This document shows, piece by piece, positions 48,538-61,300 of a DNA stretch of 64,000 nt (its first letter is position 1; every line of letters begins with the position of its first letter). The DNA is from Phoronis australis (taxonomy: Eukaryota; Phoronida; Phoronidae): contig NMRA01000270.1 of assembly GCA_002633005.1 (NCBI GenBank), forward strand, positions 208,345 through 272,344, in the 5' to 3' direction. The notes below the pieces were generated by a model that made no database searches, was not told the origin of the DNA, and was given only the letters and a program-made list of their open reading frames with translations. Position numbers and translations under genes: made by a program.

Positions 48538-48912
48538 TCATTGTATTTCGCCAATTAATGCAGAATTCTCTGTCACGTTGTTTTGGGCCAGGCCATCGCA
48601 AACAAACGCATGACATCGCCTGCAAAAGTTCTCAGCTATTGGGTCACAGCATTGTCACTCAGTCTTAACTTTGTCGTAGGTCTCTGACTTAGCTAGTCAA
48701 TCTACACAATAGTATGTATGCATAAACAAGACATTCACACACCTGGTCATGCGTGTCTCTAACTGACGCAGCAAGCAAGCTGGTCGTGAATTGGTTTTCA
48801 AAACTGCGACGAAGGACGGGTTCTTTTCACAAACTTGTAGTGGCACAAAATGAAAGTTTCCGTGACTGAACAAGATCTTGGCATGTGTCGTTTCCAGCAA
48901 CGAGAACAGAAG
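48538..48912 (-). CDS. Tentative two-exon end of an unidentified gene
   Basis: Two minus-strand exons fit together: 48912-48743 (acceptor CTACATGCAG, donor AG|GTGTGT) and 48619-48538 (acceptor GAACTTTTGCAG, stop TGA). The phase is consistent (AG|G). The first reads LLFSLLETTHAKILFSHGNF and continues with an amphipathic, Leu/Phe-rich sequence that could be helical-repeat-like; the second has RCHAFVCDGLAQNN. I do not recognise a family. Upstream exons would lie to the right; a possible donor GTAAGT at about 49172 is one candidate. A chance arrangement is possible. Confidence 0.3.
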
Positions 48913-49977
48913 CTGCATGTAGGATCACATTTATCGCCAGTTCGACCGCACGACAGGGCGGTGAAAACATCCAGCAGGCGAAACAAAGAAAAATGAGAAT
49001 CGAAGCTGGATAAAATAGTTTATTATGCACAACAGGCCGAAGCACAAATGCAAACCGAAAGCTGCAAAAGTCCCAGCAAGTCCCCGCTCCCAAGCAAGTA
49101 TTGCGCCGCCATGAGTGGTGATCCACTTTTAAATAGTGCATTGCCATTTGAGAGGTCAACAAGCTCTGCGGACTTACCGAACACTTCCCAGGGCATCAGT
49201 TGCAAGTAATTACGTATCGCTTAGCAAATCATACTCTTTCTTACCTTGCTTACCCTTTCTTTGTAGATTTTTCAAAAAACGAGACGTTGCCCCAAAATTT
49301 CTCCTGCAATCTGCATATATATATATATATATTACGACCGTTACTTAACTTGCCTTTTGACTCATCATATCTTTGCATGTAGGCCCTGTCTCACCAATGT
49401 CGAAGTCTGCCATAAAACCTTAATAAAACCAACTGGAGTGGAAACAGGCTCTTAGTTTCCTGAATTGCCTCACAATTTTTTTAGTATGTTAACAATTCCT
49501 CTCACAGAATCGCCAATTTAGCTTCCGTAAGCCAAGAAGTAGGAATAGTGTGAAACACATGTATTACGGAATAGCGACAAGTCATACTAAGTTGTGAAAG
49601 ATACACTCCCACTCTTTATTGCAAAACTCAGCTGAACTTGAGTCAGGCACAAGTGAAGGCACGTTTGCCTCCGATGCACTGAGCGCGTCAATGGCCAGGC
49701 CTGCGTTCTGTGGACGCAAGAAACTCGCGAAAACGCAAGCTCACTCAAGTTTTCGCATACGACATGCCTTTCAAGTGATACACGTGATCGCACTAGTATT
49801 TCTCGCGATTGTCCTGGGTCTGGGTAACGCAACCCAGCTCGATTGCACGCTGCGATGCAACAGGCCCAACTTGCAAAAATGTGTCGCTGGCGGACACGAC
49901 GTCATACTTTGCTCACAAGCACATAACTACAGCTAGGCGTGTTATATATTCGATATGATCTACACAACAACGTGTGC

Positions 49978-50211
49978 CTATGTCTCTACACCATCTTTCT
50001 CTTGGACGTCAACACCAAGATATTCGCGCACAATGTTTTTGTTGAGCCGCTCGAAGTATTCCTGATGGTCCTCAATAATCCCTTTACTAGCCGTGTTACG
50101 ATTTTTCCTCTCTTGTTTACCCAAGTATATATAGAAACCCGCGCTAACGAAGCATGCAACGAATGCCGCTATGGCTGCTTTTAGTTGAAACTTCCCTCTT
50201 ACTATTCCCAT
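49978..50211 (-). CDS. Small single-pass membrane protein, cytochrome c oxidase subunit VIc-like
   Basis: A 77-residue frame has an ATG just after an acceptor (GATTCTGTTTCAG at about 50224-50236), so an untranslated first exon probably lies to the right. Residues 9-29 form one membrane segment (LKAAIAAFVACFVSAGFYIY), followed by a basic stretch (KQERKNR) and D-H-Q-E-Y-F-E-R-L-N-K. Human and fly COX6C share this plan: about 75 residues, a basic N terminus, one helix, basic residues, then D-x4-F-E-x-[LM]-x-K. Overall identity is low, so other small mitochondrial proteins such as assembly factors remain possible. If correct, it sits in the inner mitochondrial membrane as part of complex IV. Confidence 0.5.
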   Translation of the reverse strand: MGIVRGKFQLKAAIAAFVACFVSAGFYIYLGKQERKNRNTASKGIIEDHQEYFERLNKNIVREYLGVDVQEKDGVET

Positions 50212-50635
50212 AGTCTTTTCACTGAAACAGAATCAAACGACAAACAAGTAGTCAGACGGCTGGAGGTGTCACACTGAAATCGGACATTACCGATGCCAGA
50301 TACTCTTTGAAGCATTTGCTCAGTGTTTAGCTGTTTAAAAGCGAAAATGGAATTAAGCCACTTAATCCGTCTAATAATTCTTTAACGAGATAGGACTCTG
50401 TTTCCATTGCCATTAAGACCTTCGAAGATTCAAGAAAACGCTTCAGAGCTTGTTTGGGTTGGCCAACTCTGAAATTGCGAGTGGCGAAAATGGCGCATGC
50501 TTACGAATTTACCGTGACTTGAGTTGAGCCGAAAACAATCCAAAGGCGGATGAGCGCTGTGATATTTTTCAAACCCAAAAGTGCTTCTGGAATTGATAGC
50601 TAGACAGCAGCGAAATGCTTCGTTAATCTATTTCA

Positions 50636-50992
50636 TTAAAAGGATACTAAACCCTGTTTTGATGATTTCAACCAATCCTCGTTCTGTCACCTGCTAATGC
50701 ATCATTGGCGTCAATCTTACAACTTAAAGGCAGGAATTAATTAAAAACTTATACTTCCTATGTCACGGGTTGGACATTACGTGGTCTTTTCCCACAATTG
50801 CCGTGTAATTCGCTAAATGCGTAAGTCACGATTGCCCATTTAGCACTAGACTTTGAAAGAGTGTTCAAATTTTCCTCCAAACTTTTGAGGGTTGTCGAGG
50901 GTTACATAGCATTATTTTGTTTCTGAAAACTGGACGGGAAAGTGGTTTTTAGATCTGTGAACAGGTCAAAACCGGGTTTAGTATTCTTTTAA
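50636..50992. mobile_element. TTAA-ended MITE, second copy
   Basis: It starts TTAAAAGGATACTAAACC and ends GGGTTTAGTATTCTTTTAA. It is the same length and interior order as 15001-15360, at roughly three-quarters identity by eye. It is noncoding. Confidence 0.8.
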
Positions 50993-53900
50993 TCGATTCA
51001 AGGTTATTTTGGGACAATTTACTTACAGTGTACGAGATATCAGAATGCTTCACCTTTTATGGCGCTTGAACAGTGTTTTTTGTCTCGCTATCATGCTGTG
51101 AGTTATAAAAAAGGAACGTGGTAAGTATCAGAGGATAAGTTTTATGTTTGATATCACAAGAATGTGATAAAAATTAAAAACAAAGTCGCCCCTAACCCCC
51201 TTCCCACATCGTTCACAGCCATACTCGCTCTGAACACTGACACCGTTTGCGCAACACGTGATCGTTTTGTTTCCAACTAAAATGAAGAAATTTATTGACC
51301 CTCGTGCATTAATCTCAAACAAAAACTTTGAACTAGGAAGTACGCAATTATCAATACTCGTGTTTATGGGATCACAACATACAAGGACAACCGACATGTA
51401 TTGTTGAGCGCACAGCGGGTTCAATAGCATGTTCACTGTACCTTAAAGAGGCCTGGAACGCAATTAACAGACTAAATTGCAATATTGAAAGTGGTTCTCT
51501 GCCACCGAAACAGAATTCAACCTGCTCATCGGGTATTCTTAGAGTGTATTCGTAAAGATTTTTAATTTCTATCCATATCAAAGCATTTTCTTTTAGTTTC
51601 AAATTAAAAAAAAACAATTTGTCAGCTGCTCGCCACTTCGTCGATTTTTCTCCCACAAGGCAGCGCACGTCTCCTTATTTGGTATGGCAAGACATAGATG
51701 TAGCACATTTCCCTTATATAGAAAATGTGACTTAGATCTCAAGCGACTTCGAGCAAGTGACTGTGAGCGCATGCGCGTATTTATCATCAGTGGGAGGAAG
51801 ATAAGAAACTCTGTGATAACCATAGAGTCTTTCCTTCGCGTGTATTTCAAAAATCGTGATTTTTTTGGAAATTTCACCACAGGGGAAAGTGAATTACTTT
51901 GCACTAGAGGCAGCTAGATGGTACTTTCGTCAGGAATTGTTTAAAGCTAGTTTCACATTCTCAACGTATGAACTTTTTTATTCTCATTTTTGAAGTTTAA
52001 AAGCAGCAGTTGTGAAATGATTCTGCTTAAAACGAATAATTGGATGTGTTTGGAAGCAGAGACTTTTCACTGTTGATTTGTGCGTAGAGATTTAGTTGTA
52101 CGAAGTGGACCAAGAGAAGGGAACCGTGAGCGAGGGTACAGAATAGCTTTCACGGGCATCGAATAATGTCCGAGACCAGGGGTTGGTTCGCCCGCGAACA
52201 AGGAAATATATTCGCGAGTGATCCGGGAAGGGGAATGTGTGTCCGCGGAATGTGGAATAGCGTCTCGAGAGAATTTTGTGTGCGGCAGACCCCCTTGCAG
52301 AGCGTGGTCAGTGAAGTGCCTTAGCTCAGTTAGAGAACTAGTAGTCACTTACGGAATTTCTTTTGGCACCGATTGTATGTCCGGGTACAAGTTGGCCAGT
52401 ACTAATAGCTTCTTATCTAATTCTGTTGGTCGATGTGTGAGCAAGGAAGCTGAAATTAAACAACAACAATATCTCAGAACCTGGTCCATGCAATTCCAGG
52501 CAAATGCTTCTCTCTTTGGCATTACAAAAACACAATTCAAGAACAAATTTCGCGCCGTCAGCTCCGAATACAAAGTCATTTCAGAGAAAAAATAGTGCCA
52601 AATACCAATGTTGTTCCACATCCTAAACAAAGCAGACACATTAAAACAAGTCTTATCTCAAAACTTAACTCTGCATTTCGTCCTGCTTAACTGGCTTAAA
52701 ACACCAATTAAATTATGCATGATGACCAAAATTGCTCTGGGGATTCACTGATCGTCGTGGGTAGACGGTCAAGTGAGATGACCAGACAAGCGGAAGCAGT
52801 GATGTTTGTGGACGCTGTAGATTGACATCAAGGACTTAGAAACGTAAGCTACACGGCTATGGATTTTTGTCTGGAAGTTTGTCTGGACATTTTTCGTCTT
52901 TCATTAACTTCCTTTACGGGATTTTAGTACTCAGTGCTTGGAAGCAATTTCTTCTATAGGCGTTTCAAGGGGAATCACTGAGCCTTCTGGGCAGAAGGTT
53001 AAGTGAGATGACCAGACAAGCGGAAGTACTGGTGGCTTCGGGCGCTATCTGTGGACAGTAACTTTATTCAAATGACAAAGGTGAATTGCAGAGGAATGCG
53101 GCCTAGCTGGTTACGGACCTTTGTCGGGACAAATATTCTTTCCAAAGATTTCAAATGCAGTAAATGGAAGGAATCTGGCAGTGGACGCTATCTCATTGGG
53201 GGACCACTGAACTTTGTGGAGTAGAGGGAAAGTGGGATGGCCAGTCTTGGTCTATCTGGGGAATCGCTAGATTTGACTTTTGTGGGAGTGAGTTACGTGA
53301 TATGACCAGAGAAGCAAAAGCGGCGGCGGGTGTGTGCACTAATGTTAACTTGGATCAATCGTTAAGTATTAACTGAGAACGAATTATGGTCTACGTGGCT
53401 TCTGCAACCTCTCGCTCAGGAAGAAGTGCCAGGGTGACTATTAAACATGCGAGGTCTAAAGTATCAATTCAGGTGTCGTGTGTCATGGGCCGGGCCAAGT
53501 CAGGCAACGTCTGATTCATAGGACCGCCTGCATTTTTTTAAAACTCAAGTCACAGGGCAATGCACACAAGTGTCAGTTTTTAATTCGCAATTTTAGGGTT
53601 GGCCAACCTTAATAGGTCTAAAATCTGAAGCGTATTGATGAGTCTATGATGGTTTCGATGTTCTAGTTGGTAATACAATCCTAACATGGTAAGGAATAGT
53701 CGATACTCTATACCGATTCGATTTTCGTTTTTCAGACAGCTAAACAGGGCCCAATGTAGCTTGAACAGTAAAACCTTTTGTCGGATGTAATACAGTATTA
53801 CCTGGCGCCGTGTTTCTGCATCGCCTGGCCAACCACACGGGCGACCGTCCTTCGCAACAAACCTCCCTACCAACTGCCAGCGCGGTCCTTCGAAATGCTG

Positions 53901-55199
53901 CCATTCTGTAACAGTATAGCTATATTCGATCATCACATTGACAGCGTAGTGTGCCGTGACGATTTCGTTTACATGTATCAGCTCATTCGGCACACGTCGT
54001 ACCTGACATTTCCCTCGGGGAGGGAAGTGAATCAGGTGATGTTTCTCATGGTGCCTGAATCTGGTGTTGAGTGGTAACGAAGATAGGTGAGACATTGCTG
54101 CGTTGCTGTGCATTCCACGTTATCTTCAAAATATACTCATAAATTAAGTTTTCCTTTTTCCGATAGAAACGTTTCAGACTTTAGCCTGCCATTCAAGTGA
54201 CACAGATCGGGATATATTCGTAACACCTTGGGCATTTTCGTTTCTTTGTCCTATGACATACGTTAATGGCGTAAGTTTGGTTTGAAACGGTCGACTCCAA
54301 TGTACGACACTATTGGAAATCTCCCCACACACACCTGGGTATGCTGTTGATGTATAGATGGCGCTAAAGTCAAATACAGTCAGCGCGTGAGCTTCGGCAG
54401 CAGGTAATGTCATCCTGATGAATGATGGATTAGACATGTAATTTCACATTTTTACCGTAAAAGGGCATTGAAGGTCATAACGTTATAATCGAGAATGGCT
54501 AATTTATATTCGGGGTCATTTGCACTTTGCTGTGACAAAAATAATTCAAGTAGGATATTCTGTTGTTCGTGTTTGTCTACAATTTTTTCAATATTATCAA
54601 AGAACGAATAGCCAACTAATATTTTACTAAATCTGAGTATCATTGGCAGAAACACTTGAAAATGATGAGTGGACTTATTTCTGAAGAAATTGTCTAATTG
54701 TATTCGAATACATGGCCCAGGTTTCAGTTACCTTTGAGCTCGCTGATTTTAAATCTTCCCAAGATGCAGTATTTATTTACTTTATTTAAAATTCTTTAAT
54801 TAAAAGACTGCGTAACCACCTCAGTAAATAAACTGATTTCCTAGTGTGCCCTGCCGCAAATATTAACATCAAGATAAAATACAAAGCAGACAAGTACAAT
54901 TAAATTATTATTTAAAATCTATAAATTACTATATACAACACCATGTCTCAAACGTGTTGGTCTATTTACACCAACCTCTAGCCTTATTTCCTTTGGCACG
55001 ACGTTTCGTCTATTATTTCTCCGGCCACCTAGACGTGTTACAGTGTGCCATAGGTAATTCAGTCATTTTTTAACTTCCGGAGAAATTTCCCAGGTTGAGT
55101 ATAGTAGCCATCTCGTGGAGACAAAAAATCTACAGAGTCAAATTCACGTGCTGTTATTCATAATACACGGCAATATTTCTTATATTATCGCAAAGATTT

Positions 55200-55410
55200 G
55201 ATTTTCTAGTGAGGTCCTAGTGTTATTGAACTCTAGCCAGATCTTATAATCTTCTTTATAATTGCCTAACGAGGGGAAGCCAGGGTAGAGTTCAATAATG
55301 ATAATGCGTCGCTAGAAAAGTAAGAGCTCGCGAGGTTCCGCGAAATATCGCCGTGTATTTTCAGTGCACGTAACTTCCGCTAGATTTTTTTCGCCGCGCG
55401 AAAACTAATC
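55200..55410. repeat. Degenerate dispersed repeat (also near 60.3 kb)
   Basis: CGCCGTGTATTTTCAGTG, CACGTAACTTCCGCTAGAT and GGTCCTAGTGTTATTGAACT have counterparts at 60.29-60.39 kb. An inverted piece (AGAGTTCAATAATGATAATG) lies at about 55287. The borders are unclear. Confidence 0.45.
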
Positions 55411-55625
55411 GCGAATTCTATCCATGCATGTGATGCTTGGCTGACTGAGGACAGAATGGTCCCACCTTAGCTCTCACGTAATCATTTTTTCCAGTAATGG
55501 GACTGAACACCTTTGTTGTAGTTTTTGTACTGCATCCTGCGCTAGTGCCTGTTTGCAGTACTGATACACACCATGTCCCAACGACCGTGCACTTTTCACT
55601 GTATCATGCTATTTGTAGGAAATTT

Positions 55626-55866
55626 CATGCGCGCACCCAGGGGGGGGGCTCGGGGGGCTCGAATGAGCCCCCCATTTGGCGAAGTGGGCAAAAAGGTCCG
55701 CCTGCGAGAAACAAATAGTACGAGAATATGAGACAAAAAGTCCCAACAAGCACAATTCACAGTGGTGCACCCGTTTTCTTTTTTTAGTCCGCCGGCTAAT
55801 TTGTTACCAAAAGGTACACAACGTTAGGAATTCGAGACCCCATATTGAAGGCTGGGTGCGGGCATG
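55626..55866 (+). mobile_element. GCGCGCACCCAG-ended MITE
   Basis: CATGCGCGCACCCAGGG at the left and GGCTGGGTGCGGGCATG at the right enclose CATTTGGCGAAGTGGGCAAA and TTTTTTAGTCCGC. It is 241 bp and the cleanest copy of the TIRs in the window. Confidence 0.9.
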
Positions 55867-56980
55867 TATTTAGAATAATACATAATAATAAGAGATCAAA
55901 CAACCTTTTTAAATACGACCGTGACGACATCTATCGGGAATAACGACAGATTCATCTTCACTCAGTGAGTGCACAGATGTATTTTGTCAACGCGCTAACA
56001 CTCGTTTGTAAATTAGTGATATTCCAAGTGAGTCCCAAAATTATCGGCTTTTATGAGAAATTTTCCACTCTGGCGACATAGATTTTGTTCACATGATGAA
56101 CCCCACGAGTCACTAACCAGTAGGTTACTGTGGCAGCTAAGAAAGGATTGACGTAGTAATACTAACTCCACGACTCTAAGATGAAAACAAAAATAACCGA
56201 GCGAGAAAAAATTGTTAGAGAAAAAATTGTTAATAGTTCTCGAGAATAAGCAACTTACTTGTAATGTTCGCTTCAAGAATGTGTCTGTACAATCGTTCTC
56301 GTTCGATACCGTGAAAGACTTGCCTTGTTTGCGTTTGTTCTAGCTAGGTCGCGAAATAGATATGCGGAAATCCCATCACGTTTGGTTATTAAATGGGTCA
56401 AATTGTGACCTAAGCGTGACTGATGTGGCCTTTTGTTGCTTCGGCGCAGCTAAATACTAATAGGCCATCTATGACGTCATTACAGACCGATGGAATCCTC
56501 GATAGCAGCCGATAAGTGGTGTTTATTCAATGTTTGGCCTTCACGCATGGAACAAGGTAAGTGCTGACTTAAACGCACTCATCATTTACGAAACTGAATG
56601 ACAGGCGCAAATCCAGACTAGAGGGTTCAGCAGGTCTTATTGTATTGCAACAACAGCGGGATACAAGGTGCTCCCTGGCAATATCACGCCCTGGATGCCG
56701 CAGGCCGCATAGGGAGCCATAGTACGTCCCCACAAAAGTTACGAATTTCAAAATACAACAAAATCACATGAAACATCCATATATGCACATGGAGTTATAA
56801 TTAACACATACCATAAGTCTGGAGGCGATTCTGTCAAGATAATTTGAACAAATCGTTGAAAATCTGTCGCAACAAAGTTACGTGAAATCACGCATGTTGA
56901 CGAATCAAAAGTCCATGGAACACAAATCTTACAAACTTCACCTGATACCTTCCCATGCTATTTTGCAAGTGTCGCGCCAG

Positions 56981-58380
56981 CGTCACGCGCCAGCGTCACG
57001 CGCCAGCGTCACGCGCCAGCGTCACGCGCCAGCGTCACGCGCCAGCGTCACGCGCCAGCGTCACGCGCCAGCGTCACGCGCCAGCGTCACGCGCCAGCGT
57101 CACGCGCCAGCGTCACGCGCCAGCGTCACGCGCCAGCGTCACGCGCCAGCGTCACGCGCCAGCGTCACGCGCCAGCGTCACGCGCCAGCGTCACGCGCCA
57201 GCGTCACGCGCCAGCGTCACGCGCCAGCGTCACGCGCCAGCGTCACGCGCCAGCGTCACGCGCCAGCGTCACGCGCCAGCGTCACGCGCCAGCGTCACGC
57301 GCCAGCGTCACGCGCCAGCGTCACGCGCCAGCGTCACGCGCCAGCGTCACGCGCCAGCGTCACGCGCCAGCGTCACGCGCCAGCGTCACGCGCCAGCGTC
57401 ACGCGCCAGCGTCACGCGCCAGCGTCACGCGCCAGCGTCACGCGCCAGCGTCACGCGCCAGCGTCACGCGCCAGCGTCACGCGCCAGCGTCACGCGCCAG
57501 CGTCACGCGCCAGCGTCACGCGCCAGCGTCACGCGCCAGCGTCACGCGCCAGCGTCACGCGCCAGCGTCACGCGCCAGCGTCACGCGCCAGCGTCACGCG
57601 CCAGCGTCACGCGCCAGCGTCACGCGCCAGCGTCACGCGCCAGCGTCACGCGCCAGCGTCACGCGCCAGCGTCACGCGCCAGCGTCACGCGCCAGCGTCA
57701 CGCGCCAGCGTCACGCGCCAGCGTCACGCGCCAGCGTCACGCGCCAGCGTCACGCGCCAGCGTCACGCGCCAGCGTCACGCGCCAGCGTCACGCGCCAGC
57801 GTCACGCGCCAGCGTCACGCGCCAGCGTCACGCGCCAGCGTCACGCGCCAGCGTCACGCGCCAGCGTCACGCGCCAGCGTCACGCGCCAGCGTCACGCGC
57901 CAGCGTCACGCGCCAGCGTCACGCGCCAGCGTCACGCGCCAGCGTCACGCGCCAGCGTCACGCGCCAGCGTCACGCGCCAGCGTCACGCGCCAGCGTCAC
58001 GCGCCAGCGTCACGCGCCAGCGTCACGCGCCAGCGTCACGCGCCAGCGTCACGCGCCAGCGTCACGCGCCAGCGTCACGCGCCAGCGTCACGCGCCAGCG
58101 TCACGCGCCAGCGTCACGCGCCAGCGTCACGCGCCAGCGTCACGCGCCAGCGTCACGCGCCAGCGTCACGCGCCAGCGTCACGCGCCAGCGTCACGCGCC
58201 AGCGTCACGCGCCAGCGTCACGCGCCAGCGTCACGCGCCAGCGTCACGCGCCAGCGTCACGCGCCAGCGTCACGCGCCAGCGTCACGCGCCAGCGTCACG
58301 CGCCAGCGTCACGCGCCAGCGTCACGCGCCAGCGTCACGCGCCAGCGTCACGCGCCAGCGTCACGCGCCAGCGTCACGCG
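56981..58380 (+). repeat. 13-bp minisatellite (CGTCACGCGCCAG)n, about 108 copies
   Basis: The unit CGTCACGCGCCAG repeats for 1.4 kb with no variant that I can see. A degenerate start (GTCGCGCCAG) is at 56971. Each unit has three CpG dinucleotides and a TGACG half-CRE on the minus strand. Because 13 is not a multiple of three and the plus strand lacks stops, long plus-strand frames with a 13-residue period run through it; these are artefacts. The right edge is an N (58381) followed by a short ATC run, so the true array is probably longer. Confidence 0.98.
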
Positions 58381-58381
58381 N

Positions 58382-61300
58382 ATCATCATCATCATACTTG
58401 ATGTTATTTTACCCTCCTGGCAGTAGAATACTGATACTGAAGTAGCCTAGTTGCTTTAACATGTTTTACCCGCGTTGATTAATTCACACACCTAGGCTAC
58501 GAGAAGATCTCGCAAATTTAGAAGAAATATCTACGAACGCATGAGAACTAGCACAGAAAATTTGTGACTTGCTAGTTTCTCGCGTCTGGTCTCGATTCAA
58601 GAAAGCATTCGTAAGTTTGTGTCTAATTCGCTGGTTCAAGTACTGTCTAAATAGATGTTGTCTAATTTTCTTTTTCCGCATATTTGGTATTGGTGTTCTC
58701 CATTGGCCTACCTCCTGTCTACTTATAATCTGTCTGTAGATGTTTTCGTATAACAATAGTTGTTTTTATAGCAAGGTAGAAGCAAATTACCTTATGAACA
58801 CTGTAGGGAAAAATACTGAGGTAATAAATTGTTCATAGTTAATTAATTTAATGTGTATACATTGCACTATACAACGGAAAGGTTACCAGACAGCTTGAAT
58901 TGAATTAAACAAAAAGTGGGTCACACTTTTACGTGTACCTCGTGAATTCCTTTGGGTATACTAGGAAGATGGGAGTCTGGTGTGTCAACAGACATAAAAA
59001 ATATAATCGTTTGACATTTAGTTGTATCATAACAAAAAACAACTCATTGGCAATGACGTTTCTGAAGTTGTCACCTCTGCTATTCATATTTTGTATAATG
59101 GGTTTTGTGTCAGGTTTGAAAATATCACCATGGGAACAAGATTAATATTGATGTTGTGTTATTCAATAGGTTCAGTAAATTACCATTTTGACATGATTAT
59201 GCATGATTTGGTGACACTGACGGTAAAACGATTGGCATAGTTAAATTTCCCTTTAGGAAAGTGGGTGTTGACAGTTTCAGTGAAGTTTCAATACGTAACA
59301 TTCGTGATTAACACTTTTTTGCACTACAAACTTTCCGGAGATATAAAAAACAGCCGTAATGCTTAATTGACATCCACAGATGATCTCTCAGTACTGCCAC
59401 GTCACCCTCAAGTGACGACTTAAATTCAAAAAGCAAAGAAATTCGAAAGAAAACACTAATATGCCAAGCAGTCGCGTTATTAAATTGGATTGACAGCCAT
59501 TAAACTCATTTACAATTAATTACCTCGCTTCACACACTCTACTTTTGCTATAACATCAAATGGCTTTGGGGTTCCGCAGTAAACTCCAGTCTATATGAAA
59601 AATAATTTTCCTGTGATATTTGCTTAAGTCTACCCACAACTTCCACTATCTATCAGTTATGCAAAGCCCTTGATCTTGTTATACTTGAAAACATTTAAAA
59701 TTAGGTATGTGCTGAAATTTACTACAGATTTTGTGAATGGTCAATTGTTTACATGAAACCAATATTTGTGTTTCCACTCTTTATCACCCATACCAGTTCA
59801 CTGCCGCAATTCCTACTTTGTTTAACTGTTCTTCGTTAACTCCCTCCTCCCTCACCCCCGGCGCTACCTCCTCAATCCTCCCCGCCCTACACCTTCCCTG
59901 CCGTCCCCTCCCCTCTCTCTTTAAGTTTCAAAACTCTCGCTACTACATTCATTGTTACCGACTCTCGCTAACAAGGTATGTTTTAATTTCCTTTAGTGAA
60001 ATATTATTGATTTTTGTGTTATCACATAAAGCTTGGATATCTGCGTTGCTAGCTCTCAAAGGTAATTATGCTGTTCACTGGATGGGTTAAAAAAAACTCA
60101 TCTAAAGCGGCTGTAAACATTGTCACAAAAAGGCCCACTTGAGATCGCTTACTGTTAGGAATTTGGTCAAATTGTTACGCCAAATTAGAGGAGATTTCTT
60201 GGCTTAGAAAGAACCGACACTGCTTGACACCAGTCTCCAGTTCATTAACGCTAGGATCTCGCTAAAAAGCAAGACTTTGCGGGATTACGAGAGATATTGT
60301 CGTGTATTTTGAATGAGAACACGTGACTTATGTTAGATTTTAGCTAGGTCTTAGCGTAGGCTCTAGCGTTACTGAACGCACGCCAGGTTGAACAAGTCGG
60401 CTTGTCGCGGTGAGCCATTTTATGCAGCGAATATTGTCTTGAGCAACAACGAACTGTGTGTTTGAGCTTTATCAACTGAAGTCATTTTCGTCTGAGTTGG
60501 GGGAAAAATGAGATCGATTTTGTAGCTGTAAGTGGCCGAAATCGAAACTGCACGAGGCTTTATTGTCTATGTAACGCTTCCCATATATAGATGGTCCATT
60601 TTATTCATTAAGTGCTTTGATAATTCTCTACTCTTCACAGATTTTTTTCAGAAAGAACGTAAAATAATAACCAAGAATCGTTTTGTCACTCAGACTGGAA
60701 CAAAGTTAAGAGAAATTAGATTATTGGAAAGTCATTGTGCGATCGGCCAAAAAAGTGAACTCGAAATCGGACTTCTTCAAGCTGGGAAATAAAATGAAAT
60801 GACGAAATGGACTTTAAACATTATTTTCAGCCTAGATGTAGATGTGCATAATCCGTAGCTCAGGCTGTATATTGGAAAACTATAACAGCTTTGTTGTTGT
60901 TTTTTTTTTTGTATGTCAAATTGTCTACTTAAACATGTCAGTTGCTTTCTCTTTCCGCTTGCTGGCTGCCATTCAATAGCCACTTAAACAACCAAGCAAC
61001 ACGCCTCTGGCTCACCCTGTAAGTTTTCCTGTGTTTCTCCAGCATATTCTTTGTGAGTCTCTTCTCTGTTTATCATGTTACAGTTTTACTGAAGATCCCT
61101 GTGACTGGACATGGATTGACGAGTAATCCACAAATAGGACTTTCGTAAAGCTGAGATCTTTTGTTGATCGGGTTGACTATTTGGGAAGGCTTGTGAAATT
61201 ATAAGAAGTGAAAAGGTTAGTTTTTGTTATTAAAGACGAACCAGCACCACGTGATTGATAGCTGTCGAAGACAGTTTCAAGTATCGTGTCTGATTGCTAA

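Larger units (their letters stand above)
50240..56970. other. Intergenic region, no gene recognised
   Basis: Open frames here are of the length expected by chance and lack motifs. Contents seen are a TTAA MITE at 50636-50992, a MITE at 55626-55866, and a degenerate repeat at about 55.2-55.4 kb that resembles 60.25-60.39 kb. Confidence 0.5.

Noticed and set aside
49691-49936. 81-residue plus frame with a hydrophobic segment and several cysteines
   Set aside because: The ATG context is weak, there are no flanking splice sites or family match, and the length is within chance expectation.
52310-52400. tRNA-like start (GCCTTAGCTCAGTTAGAG)
   Set aside because: The D-arm-like stretch is not followed by an anticodon arm or a B box at the proper spacing.
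52218-52595. 125-codon plus frame
   Set aside because: It lacks an ATG near its start, has no recognisable domain, and is of chance length.
53580-54113. 177-codon minus-strand open frame
   Set aside because: About one frame of this length is expected by chance in 64 kb. No motif is recognised. A donor-like AG|GTAATA inside it leaves a partial exon possible, but nothing supports it.
56981-58380. CRISPR-like regular repeat
   Set aside because: The units are contiguous with no spacers, and the genome is eukaryotic.
56882-58445. Two overlapping ~500-residue open frames with a 13-residue repeat (RQRHAPASRASVT)
   Set aside because: They are produced by the 13-bp minisatellite, which has no stop on the plus strand. 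There is no conserved flank, and they end at an N.
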